Below are positions 16,700 to 24,455 of a stretch of 30,975 nucleotides of DNA, piece after piece. The notes beneath the pieces were generated by a model, which was given only the letters and a program-made list of their open reading frames with translations, was not told where the DNA came from and searched no databases. The stretch's first letter is position 1, and every line of letters starts with the position of its first letter. The DNA comes from an uncultured Phycisphaerales bacterium (lineage in GTDB: Bacteria; Planctomycetota; Phycisphaerae; Sedimentisphaerales; Anaerobacaceae), in NCBI GenBank assembly GCA_937927975.1, contig CALEZT010000237.1, positions 1 through 30,975 of the forward strand. Direction: 5' to 3'. Position numbers and translations under genes: made by a program.

Positions 16700-18676
16700 T
16701 CATTCAATCGTGATATAACGGTAATCGTTCTGCAGCGGCGTGAACTGCCGGCCGCCGCCCTGGAAGAACTTCGGGAAGAACTCGACGAACTGCAACCGCA
16801 GGCTGTGCACGAAGGCCCCGAGCACCGACAACGCGATGTTGAACAGGTGCCCGCCCACGAACAGCAGCGCTCCGAGGAGCCACCCCACGTACGGCACGTC
16901 CATCACGAGCTTGACCAGCACGTTGATCGCCATGCCGAAGCCCGAGCCCACCATGCCCAACGCCATCAGACGCACGTAACTCAAGATGTCGCCGCCGTAG
17001 AAGACGGTGCTGAACAGGTTGAACACGCCCATGCCGATCCGCCCGGCCCAGGGCAGGTCCCGCCCGCTGAACAGCAGGATGACGACCGCCGCGACGATCG
17101 CCAGAACGCCGAAGACGCCCGCCAGAGCCGGCGGCAGGATGCCGCCCTTGCTCAGACCCAGACCCAGCAGGCTGTTGAGCATCAGGATCCACGTCAACTG
17201 GTCGAAGATCGCGGCCTTGGCGTCCTTGCGCTTCAGGAGGTTGTGGAAGAACGCGATGAACAGGCCGAACTGGATCTGGAAATAGCCCAGGCCCAGCGAC
17301 AGGAGGAAGAACGTCATCGGCTGCGTCATCGGGTCGAACCACATGATCGACCGACGCACGCCGTCGAGAGTCTGTCGAATTCCGCTCTCGGCCGGCAGCA
17401 GCGACTGGATGGCGTCGCTGAACCAACTGCCCGTCAGCGCCCCGGCGATCACCGTCGTGATGCTGCACATGATCAGCATCACCATCGCCCCCTTGTTGCC
17501 CTGCATCTTGCGGACCACCCACACGAGCAAGGCGGTCATGATCAGGCCATAGCCGGCGTCCGCCAGGCACAGCCCGAAGAAGATCGCGAAGAACGGCGCC
17601 AGGAACACCGTGGGGTCCACGGAACTCGGCACCGGCATCCCGTACAGACGCGTCACCGTCTCGAACGGGCTGACCATCGCAGAATTCTCAATCTCCACCG
17701 GAACCTCTTCCCCCTCGGCCGGCTGGATCTGCGACAGGCTCGCGGCGTCGAACCGGGCCACCACTTTCTCAAGCTTCGGATAATCCGGTTTCTTGCACCA
17801 GCCTTCCAGGATCATCGCCTGCTCGGTGGCCGGGACGTTTTCACGCTTCTGCTCCCGCTCCAGGAGGTTGCGGTAGTGATCGAAGAGGACCTGCAGCTTC
17901 AGCAGGCTTGCCGACAAAGCCGCAGCGGCCTTGCGGTGCTCTTCGAGTTGGGTCTTCGCCTCAGCGAGTTTCCGCTCGTGGTCGCGGATCAGGGAAGCGA
18001 CCGTGCCGGTCATCGGCTCGAAGCTCACGATCTCGAACTCGTAGGATCGCAGCAGCTTCTGGACCTGCTCGCTGTTCTCCCGCAGGGCGACGACGACGAC
18101 CGCCTCCCGCGTGCCGGTGCTGTTGACCTTCTGGATCGCCGCGCCGACGTCCGCCAACTGCTGCTCGAAGGCTGAGAAATGCTGGCTGGACGCCAGACCC
18201 GCCCAAGAGACGCCCGTCCGCAACCGACCCAGTTCCTCGACTGGAGTCTCGAACGTCGCCCAGGGGCGCAACAGGTCCAGGACGCCATCGATGCGATCGA
18301 TTTCGCTGCGGGTCTTCTCCAGAGCCGCCTGCGTCTGCTCGGCCATTTCCAGCGGCCGACGGACCTGCGGATCCGAGACGATCTCCTTGTACAGCCGCGA
18401 CTCGACGACCTTGCGAGGCGCGAACATGCTCGCCCCCTTGTCCGGCGGCGCGTTTTCCTTGACGAAGCTGATGCTCCGATCGAGACGACCTACCAGTTCT
18501 TCGAGGTCCTTCGGACGCTCACGCAGCGCGGTCAATCCCGGCGTGTCCTTGCTGATCGTCGCCTCATCGGCGTTGAGGATCTGGCAGATGCCCTCGGCCT
18601 GCAGCGCCGCCAGCAGGTCCGAAACCTGCGTGCGATGGCACACGATCATCACTTTGGCCATTCGGGTAATCGCCAT
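16700..18676 (-). CDS. atpI: V-type ATPase subunit I (stator membrane subunit)
   Basis: The 658-residue protein is the a/I subunit that forms the ion half-channels and holds the stator. Residues 1-335 are the cytosolic arm with coiled-coil stretches. From about residue 338 (FETVTRLYGMPVPSSVDP) the signature before the first membrane helix is visible, then APFFAIFFGLCLADAGYG and some seven or eight membrane segments. FSTVFYGGDILSYVRLMALG and a C-terminal helix with HSLRLQFVEFFPKFFQGGG are typical. The ATG at 18676 has AAAGG about 8 bases upstream and lies 3 bases after the stop codon of the H/G subunit; a second ATG five codons later is also possible. Confidence 0.95.
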   Translation of the reverse strand: MAITRMAKVMIVCHRTQVSDLLAALQAEGICQILNADEATISKDTPGLTALRERPKDLEELVGRLDRSISFVKENAPPDKGASMFAPRKVVESRLYKEIVSDPQVRRPLEMAEQTQAALEKTRSEIDRIDGVLDLLRPWATFETPVEELGRLRTGVSWAGLASSQHFSAFEQQLADVGAAIQKVNSTGTREAVVVVALRENSEQVQKLLRSYEFEIVSFEPMTGTVASLIRDHERKLAEAKTQLEEHRKAAAALSASLLKLQVLFDHYRNLLEREQKRENVPATEQAMILEGWCKKPDYPKLEKVVARFDAASLSQIQPAEGEEVPVEIENSAMVSPFETVTRLYGMPVPSSVDPTVFLAPFFAIFFGLCLADAGYGLIMTALLVWVVRKMQGNKGAMVMLIMCSITTVIAGALTGSWFSDAIQSLLPAESGIRQTLDGVRRSIMWFDPMTQPMTFFLLSLGLGYFQIQFGLFIAFFHNLLKRKDAKAAIFDQLTWILMLNSLLGLGLSKGGILPPALAGVFGVLAIVAAVVILLFSGRDLPWAGRIGMGVFNLFSTVFYGGDILSYVRLMALGMVGSGFGMAINVLVKLVMDVPYVGWLLGALLFVGGHLFNIALSVLGAFVHSLRLQFVEFFPKFFQGGGRQFTPLQNDYRYITIE

Positions 18677-18679
18677 GCA

Positions 18680-19027
18680 TCAGCCTTTCTGGGGTCCCTG
18701 ACCGCCATTCTTCGCGGCCTGGGTTCCCTTCATATGCTCGACCACCTTGGCGACGGCGGACGGGATCTTCTTCTGCACCTGGTCGCGCAGTTGCTTTCGC
18801 TGCTGCTCGGCCTGAGCCATCAAGGTCTTGATCTCGCCCTGGGCCTCTTCCCGCGACTTCTCCACCGCCGCCTCGATCGCCCGCCGGCGATTCTGTTCGG
18901 CCTGCTCCTGTCGCTGACGACGCTCCTGGCGACCCTTGTCCGCCAGAGCGACCGCGTCGGCCTTTGCCTTCTCCACGATCTGGTGCGCTTCGGCCTCGGC
19001 CTGTTTGATCTTCGCTATCAGTTCCAT
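18680..19027 (-). CDS. V-type ATPase peripheral-stalk subunit H/G
   Basis: The 115-residue product is almost wholly charged coiled coil (KIKQAEAEAHQIVEKAKADA, then a long RQERRQRQEQAEQNRRR stretch) and starts the V-ATPase operon. That position and character match the short stalk subunit called AhaH in archaea and NtpF in E. hirae, which pairs with subunit E. Sequence conservation in this family is low, so position counts more than motifs. The C-terminal 15 residues are Gly/Gln/Lys-rich and probably disordered. No strong ribosome-binding site is seen; AAGGGG is 12 bases away. Confidence 0.8.
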   Translation of the reverse strand: MELIAKIKQAEAEAHQIVEKAKADAVALADKGRQERRQRQEQAEQNRRRAIEAAVEKSREEAQGEIKTLMAQAEQQRKQLRDQVQKKIPSAVAKVVEHMKGTQAAKNGGQGPQKG

Positions 19028-19075
19028 GTGCAGTTATGCCCCTTGTTCTTCCAACCGTATGAAAAAGTCGCGTAG

Positions 19076-19103
19076 GTTATATCATCGACAGAATCAAAGG
19101 CAA
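19076..19103 (-). promoter_or_regulatory. Candidate promoter of the V-ATPase operon
   Basis: On the minus strand TTGCCT (19103-19098) and TATAAC (19081-19076) are separated by 16 bases. This places a start site about 40 bases before the first V-ATPase gene. The region is AT-rich compared with the flanking genes. Confidence 0.4.
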
Positions 19104-19138
19104 GAGAAAAGCAAATCCAGACACAAGAATAGTAAATT

Positions 19139-19158
19139 CCCGGACGAATCCGTCTGGG
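19139..19158 (-). terminator. Possible hairpin downstream of mdh
   Basis: An 8-bp stem with one G:U pair and a 4-base loop (CCCAGACG...CGTCCGGG on the minus strand) is followed by AATTTA. It lies about 93 bases past the mdh stop codon and before the V-ATPase promoter candidate. The T-run is poor, so termination is uncertain. Confidence 0.3.
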
Positions 19159-19251
19159 TTGTCCCCGAATCGGCAGGCCCTTCGCTTGGTCGGGCGCGTC
19201 CCATGCAGGTTTTTGACAGCCAGGCATTCGTTCTGTACTATCCCGTCTCGC

Positions 19252-20193
19252 CTATTGCCGGTCCAGGAGCTGATCCACTCGGACAACAAGCTCCTTGACT
19301 CGTCCCAGCGACGCATCGAATTGCGTTTTCTCGTACGCGTCCAAATCCAACTCGACAATTCTCTCCACGCCGGCCTTGCCCAGGACGGCCGGGACGCCGA
19401 CGAAACAGCCGCCCGCGCCGTACTGCTTTTCGCACCAGGCGCAGCAGCAGAGGAGATTCTTCGTATCCCGCAGAATCGCCTCGGCCATCTTCGCCGCACC
19501 CGCCGCCGGCGCGTAATAGGCGCTGTAGCCCAGGAGGTTGACGATCTCGATGCCGCCCTTGCGGGTGCGGTCGATCAGAGAATCGAGTCGCTCCTTGCCG
19601 ATAAACTGGGAAACCGGAATTCCGCTGACCGTGGTAAACCGGGGGAGCGGGACCATGTCGTCGCCGTGGCCGCCCATCAGGACGCACTGGATGTCCGCGA
19701 CGTTGACGCCGAGCTCCTGGCCCAGGAAGCAGCGGAACCGCGCCGAGTCGAGCTCGCCCGCCATGCCCATCACGCGGTTGTTCGGAAAGCCGGTCGTCTT
19801 GCCGGCGACGTAGACCATCACGTCCAGCGGATTACTCACGACGATCACCGCCGCGTCGGGGGACAGTTCGGCCACCTTGCGGCTGACGTCGCGGACGATC
19901 CCGGCGTTGATCGAGAGCAGATCGTCCCGGCTCATGCCGGGTTTTCGCGGGACGCCGCTGGTGATGACGACCACGTCGCTGCCGGCGGTCGCCGCCCAGT
20001 CGGTGGTGCCGAGCACGTCCTGCTGCGAGAGTTGGATCGGGCTGGCCTCCGCCATGTCCAGGGCCTTGCCCTCGGGCAGCCCCTTGACGATGTCCAGCAA
20101 CACGATTTCGCCCAGCCGGCGGTTGGCGGCGATGAACGCTGTCGTCGCCCCGACGTTCCCGGCTCCGACCACGGTGATCTTCTGTCTTGGCAT
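19252..20193 (-). CDS. mdh: Malate dehydrogenase (LDH-like type)
   Basis: The 313-residue protein reversibly oxidises malate to oxaloacetate with NAD. It has VGAGNVGATTA at residues 9-19 and Asp34 at the end of the second strand, which favours NAD over NADP. SGVPRKPGMSRDDL contains Arg83 and Arg89; the first replaces the Gln of lactate dehydrogenases and points to malate. Asn121, Asp149, Arg153 and His176 (GGHGDDMVPL) complete the active site. An unusual Cys cluster (Cys249, 250, 251, 254, 263) lies in LLCCCAWCEKQYGAGGC. The gene is on the same strand as the V-ATPase operon, 224 bases upstream, but a hairpin and a promoter candidate lie between, so shared transcription is uncertain. Confidence 0.95.
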   Translation of the reverse strand: MPRQKITVVGAGNVGATTAFIAANRRLGEIVLLDIVKGLPEGKALDMAEASPIQLSQQDVLGTTDWAATAGSDVVVITSGVPRKPGMSRDDLLSINAGIVRDVSRKVAELSPDAAVIVVSNPLDVMVYVAGKTTGFPNNRVMGMAGELDSARFRCFLGQELGVNVADIQCVLMGGHGDDMVPLPRFTTVSGIPVSQFIGKERLDSLIDRTRKGGIEIVNLLGYSAYYAPAAGAAKMAEAILRDTKNLLCCCAWCEKQYGAGGCFVGVPAVLGKAGVERIVELDLDAYEKTQFDASLGRVKELVVRVDQLLDRQ

Positions 20194-20360
20194 CGACGGT
20201 TCCCCATACCTTGCACACCCCTGGCTCTCCCCGCCGGACAGTCTTCTACCGCCGCGGGTTCGTCAGGATGGCAGCATCGTATAGTGAACCGAATCACATG
20301 TCAAGAAACCAACCGCCGATCTTTTGTGCTTTTGGGTCCGATTTTGTGAATCGTGGCAAC

Positions 20361-22586
20361 CTATTCTCCGGTCTGTGTGGGATCAACGACACGTCCCAGG
20401 AACAGAATGCTGCCGGTTCGGTTGTCCTGGATCAGGAACAGAAACGGATGGTCCGCCCGAAACTCCGGCGGCTGAGGCGGCATTCCACCCATCATCATCT
20501 CCACGGCGGTCGCCGCCGCGGCTTCCGTGCCTCTCTCATTGACATCCACATAGGCCTTGTGGATCACCTGCCCGATGTAGAACCAATTCGGATCGCCGTC
20601 CAGGCCCGCGAAGTTCGCGCCCGGCCACTGGAAGGCCTTCTCCATCCCCATCCGTTGGAGGACGCCTTTCATCTCCGCTTTCCATGTCATCCTGAATCGA
20701 GGCATTGAGACGACGACGGACTGCTCCTTGAGTAGACTTCGCCAGCGGGTCAGATTCTCCACGGTCAGACGCTGCTCAAGTTGGCTGAGACCTTCCACTC
20801 TGGCAGGCAGAAGAATGAGCATGGAAAGCCCCTCATTGGGATCAAAGAAGAAGGGCAGAGATCGCTCATCCTTGCGGTACGGCAATTCGAGGATCTGCAC
20901 CGACGAGTCAACTCCGTAGCGGAAGACCTCCGTCTGGTGCATCATGGGCACCGAAATCGATCTTCCCACCGAGAAGTAGAACGCCCCGGGACGTGTTTTT
21001 TCCGGATCGAACTCGCTCAGCCATCTTGCGTCGAAGTAGATCGCGTTGGTCAGGATGAGCCGGGTGAATTCGGAAGGATGCCCCCGCTGGAGCAATTCCC
21101 GGATCTTATCCTGTGTCTTGACTTCGACCCAGCGATTGATTGTCTGACGCGAGGCTTCGCGGGCAGCGTCGGTCGAGTAATCCAGCGAAGTAATCGAGAC
21201 GCCGTAGTATTTCTCGACCAGAGAGAGGTATTCACCGAGGAGCGGATGCCCCCGCTGGGGCCACAAGGAGTTGGCCACGCTCAACCTGATGACGCCGCCC
21301 TCCTGAACCTTGTTGAGGCCCGCCTGCAACTCGGCAAACGCCGGGTGGAGCCGTTCCGGCGCCATCGAGAAACGCAGCGTTTCCGCCATCTCACGGGCGG
21401 TGTCCTCCCGAGCCCCGGCATAGGTCATGGCCAAGGCGGTGGAGATACTGTACGGCGAGAAGAACAAGTTGCCCTCGCCTGCACGCAGTTGCTTGTATAG
21501 TCCGATGGCAAACGCGGTGTTGCCTCGCACAAGCCGCTGGGCATCCGTCAGAGGGCTTTCGTCGTCTTGAGAGTTGTTTTCGTCTATCGACTCGATCGGC
21601 GACTCATCTGTCTGGGCGTCCGGCCCCTTGGCGTCACCGCCGAGCTTCAAGAGAGTCGCGAGGTCTTCTCGCTCTGGGCCCTGAGCGAAATCCAGGGGGG
21701 TCTTGCCCTGCTTCGTTCTTGTTTCCCTGTCCGCACCCGCATCCACGAGAAGTTCGGCGGTCTCGTAGTGTCCGTTGCGAACCGCGTAATGCAGCGGGGT
21801 CATTCCGCTGTCGGCCACAGCGTCTGCATCCGCGCCGGCGGCGACCAGCAGTTCGGCCACGCGAACGCAGTTCTCATTGGCGGCATAATGCAGCGATGTC
21901 TTGCCGGCATCATCCTTAATGTTGGCGTCGGCGCCCTTCGCCAGCAACAAGGCCACGACGGTGCCATCTCCGCAAAAGGCGGCATGGTGAAGAAGCGTCT
22001 GGCCACGAGGACCTCGCTCGTCCACACGAATGCCCTTCTCCAGCAGCTTCTCGACGGCCTGCGAGCACCCCTCTTCAATGGCGATCCAAGCCAGCGTATT
22101 GCCGTGGCGGTTACGGGCGCGAATGTCGGCCCCGCCGTCGATCAGCAGCTCAGCCACGCCGGGCTGGGCGTGACGCCGCACGGCAAGAAACAGCGGGGAC
22201 TCACCGTCTTTGTTCTTTGTGTCGACGTTTGCGCCGTTGGAGATCAGCAGTTGGACAACCTCCCTGCTCTCTCCGAAATACACCGCCTGATACAACGGCG
22301 TCCAGCCAAGGCGGTCTTTCGCGTCAATCGCAGCCCCCTTGGCGAGCAATAGTCGCATTGTCTCCAGTTGACCCCGTCGCACAGCTTTGTGCAGCGGAGT
22401 GACCTCCAGGCTGCCCTTGGCATTGACATTGGCGCCGTTGTCGAGAAGGGCTCGGATTCGCGGGAGGTTCCCGTCCTCCACCGCTTGAAGAAAGAGCACA
22501 TCGCGCTCAGGCACCGCTTTTCTGCATCCTGCGAGCGTGGCGAACGCGAGAACCGTACAAACCACCAGACTGTGCTTCATACTCAT
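20361..22586 (-). CDS. Ankyrin-repeat lipoprotein with C-terminal serpin domain
   Basis: The 741-residue protein starts with a lipoprotein signal (FATLAGC, Cys21). About nine ankyrin repeats cover residues 27-316 (blocks such as TPLHKAVRRGQLETMRLLL). After an acidic linker (317-350), residues 351-737 form a full-length serpin: NTAFAIGLYKQL, GNLFFSPYSISTALAM, TRLILTNAIYFDARW, HKAYVDVNERGTEAAAAT at the reactive-loop hinge (G686 onward), and FRADHPFLFLI with GSILFLGRVVDP at the end. The small-residue hinge is typical of inhibitory serpins, which trap serine or cysteine proteases; the scissile bond lies near MMMGGM and is uncertain. With Arg after the lipid Cys, E. coli rules predict the outer membrane. 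The ATG at 22586 overlaps the previous stop (ATGA); another at 22580 has GGAGG at better spacing. It is the last gene of four. Confidence 0.92.
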   Translation of the reverse strand: MSMKHSLVVCTVLAFATLAGCRKAVPERDVLFLQAVEDGNLPRIRALLDNGANVNAKGSLEVTPLHKAVRRGQLETMRLLLAKGAAIDAKDRLGWTPLYQAVYFGESREVVQLLISNGANVDTKNKDGESPLFLAVRRHAQPGVAELLIDGGADIRARNRHGNTLAWIAIEEGCSQAVEKLLEKGIRVDERGPRGQTLLHHAAFCGDGTVVALLLAKGADANIKDDAGKTSLHYAANENCVRVAELLVAAGADADAVADSGMTPLHYAVRNGHYETAELLVDAGADRETRTKQGKTPLDFAQGPEREDLATLLKLGGDAKGPDAQTDESPIESIDENNSQDDESPLTDAQRLVRGNTAFAIGLYKQLRAGEGNLFFSPYSISTALAMTYAGAREDTAREMAETLRFSMAPERLHPAFAELQAGLNKVQEGGVIRLSVANSLWPQRGHPLLGEYLSLVEKYYGVSITSLDYSTDAAREASRQTINRWVEVKTQDKIRELLQRGHPSEFTRLILTNAIYFDARWLSEFDPEKTRPGAFYFSVGRSISVPMMHQTEVFRYGVDSSVQILELPYRKDERSLPFFFDPNEGLSMLILLPARVEGLSQLEQRLTVENLTRWRSLLKEQSVVVSMPRFRMTWKAEMKGVLQRMGMEKAFQWPGANFAGLDGDPNWFYIGQVIHKAYVDVNERGTEAAAATAVEMMMGGMPPQPPEFRADHPFLFLIQDNRTGSILFLGRVVDPTQTGE

Positions 22587-24301
22587 GATCCTCCCTGCTG
22601 ATTCTTCGACAAATAGCCCTTCAAAAACCTCGCAACCTCATCATGCCCCCGCCGAACGGCTTCGTCCAGAGGCGTCCGGCTGCGGACGTCCTGGGCCTGC
22701 GGATCGGCCCCATGAGCCAGGAGCAACTCGACGATCTCCTTGTGCCCGTGGAGGGCGGCGCTGTGCAACAGGGTTACGCCGGTGGGGCTCTTCTCGCCTG
22801 CGTTTGCTCCGTGTTCGAGCAGCGCCCGGACCATCTGCACATTGCCCGCTCGTACGGCTTCGTTCAGAAGGGAAGTGCCGCCCTCGTAAACGGCGTCAAC
22901 CTTGGCTCCGTGGAGGAGAAGGAACTCCGCGAAGGAACCGTTGCCCTGGCGGACCGCCTTTAGGAGCAAGGTTGGGGAATGAGGCGCAAACCAATCCGCC
23001 GACACGTTCGGGTTGGCTCCGCGTGAGATCAGCAGCCGGAGAATGCTCTCCGGACAACCATCGGCCGCAACGCCTAGAGGCGTGACGCCACGATCCCCCC
23101 ACTTGGCGTCCACATCGGCGCCAGCGTCGAGCAGCATACTCAGGATATCGATCTTGTCTTTCTCCAGGGCCGCACGTGCCGCCTCGTCCATGGCCCGCGC
23201 GAATGACCACGAACTGGCGGCCGCATGAAGGGGAGTTCTCCCGTCGCTGGTCGTCGCCTTGGCGTCGGCGCCATGGCCAAGCAGGAACGCAACCAGGGCA
23301 GGGTGCCCGCCGCTGGCTGCGGCATGCAGAGGCGTCACCCCATCGGCGCTTCGCATCGTGATGTCCGCCCCCTTCGCCACCAACCGTCGCACGATCTCCT
23401 CATTGCCCCGCCACGCAGCGGCGACCAGGGGCGTCACCGCCCATTCGCCGCGGGTGTTCGGATCCGCCGTAGCGTCGATGAGCAGTTCGATCGTGTTCGC
23501 ATCGGCCGTTCGGGCTAGCACCGCGCATGCCAGGGGGGTTCTGGCGTCCCTATCCTTCGCATTCGCGTCCGCCCCCGCGCGTAGGAGCAAAGCGGCAACG
23601 TCCCGCCGGCCGCCTTCCGCGGCAACGTGCAGAGCCGTCCGCCCGTTCTCATCCTTCACATTGGCGTCCGTCCCTCTTTCCAGAAGGCCCCGGACTCTCT
23701 CTACATCGCCGGCGTACGCCGCTCCGTGAAGCATGGCGTCTGCCCCTGCCTGCACCAACAACCGGGCGATCTCCGCTTGATGATTCTGCAAAGCCAGCAT
23801 CAACGGCGTGCGGCCGTCGGCGTCCCGGACATTCGTGTCGGCCACGGCTTCGAGCAGAAGCTTGACGATATCCGCGCTGCCGCGGGCGGCATGATGCAGA
23901 GCGGCGTCGCCCGGCCCCCTCCCCTTTCCCGCGATCGCGTTGACCTTTGCGCCACTGGCCACCAGCCAACGCACCAGATCCGTATGTCCTCTCAAGACAG
24001 CCATGTGCAAAGCGGTGGCGCCCGCGTCGTCGGCAGCTTGGATGTCGGCTCCGCAGGCGAAGAGTACCTCGGCCGCCTCGACATGCCCCCCGAGAGCCGC
24101 CTCGTGAAGCGGAGTCCTTCCCCCCTCATCGCGAACGTTGACGCTGTATCCGCTGACGACAAGAGCCTGTATCTCCTGCACATCCCCTTTGGCAGCCGCC
24201 GCATGTAGTTCGTTGTCGGGAAGTGGCTCTCGCTTTCTCTCGCAGCCGGCGAGGATTAGCGTGGCCGCCAGAGCGACGCAAACCCATTGGCTCGTTCTCA
24301 T
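22583..24301 (-). CDS. Ankyrin-repeat lipoprotein, third gene of the array
   Basis: The 572-residue product has a signal peptide with lipobox LAGC (Cys20), followed almost directly by a run of ankyrin repeats to the C-terminus. Typical blocks are GRTPLHEAALGGHVEAAEVL, GRTALHVAAEGG and GVTPLHAAASGGHPALVAFL. I count roughly 14-15 repeats, some interrupted by insertions (for example one around residues 360-385 before DILSMLLDAGADV). No catalytic domain is visible, so it is probably a protein-binding surface held at a membrane. AAGGAG lies 8 bases before the ATG, which overlaps the stop codon of the preceding gene (ATGA). The first 9 residues are identical to those of its upstream neighbour. The partner is unknown. 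Confidence 0.9.
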   Translation of the reverse strand: MRTSQWVCVALAATLILAGCERKREPLPDNELHAAAAKGDVQEIQALVVSGYSVNVRDEGGRTPLHEAALGGHVEAAEVLFACGADIQAADDAGATALHMAVLRGHTDLVRWLVASGAKVNAIAGKGRGPGDAALHHAARGSADIVKLLLEAVADTNVRDADGRTPLMLALQNHQAEIARLLVQAGADAMLHGAAYAGDVERVRGLLERGTDANVKDENGRTALHVAAEGGRRDVAALLLRAGADANAKDRDARTPLACAVLARTADANTIELLIDATADPNTRGEWAVTPLVAAAWRGNEEIVRRLVAKGADITMRSADGVTPLHAAASGGHPALVAFLLGHGADAKATTSDGRTPLHAAASSWSFARAMDEAARAALEKDKIDILSMLLDAGADVDAKWGDRGVTPLGVAADGCPESILRLLISRGANPNVSADWFAPHSPTLLLKAVRQGNGSFAEFLLLHGAKVDAVYEGGTSLLNEAVRAGNVQMVRALLEHGANAGEKSPTGVTLLHSAALHGHKEIVELLLAHGADPQAQDVRSRTPLDEAVRRGHDEVARFLKGYLSKNQQGGS

Positions 24302-24455
24302 TTCTCGCTCTCCTTCGAAAGTCGCGGCTTGGCCGTCAGCAGTTGGACTACGTCCGTGTGCCCGCGGCGAACGGCTTCGTCCCGCGGCGTGCGGCCTCTG
24401 CTGTTTCGGAGGCTTGGGTCGGCCTTGTGGGATAAGAGCAACTCCACAGCCTTCC
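24276..24455. repeat. Downstream copy of the 180-bp direct repeat
   Basis: These 180 bases are identical to 26252-26431, exactly 1976 bases away. The copy spans the 3' end of one ankyrin gene and the ribosome-binding site, start codon and first codons of the next. Similarity continues past 24455 with scattered differences to about 24500. Confidence 0.95.
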
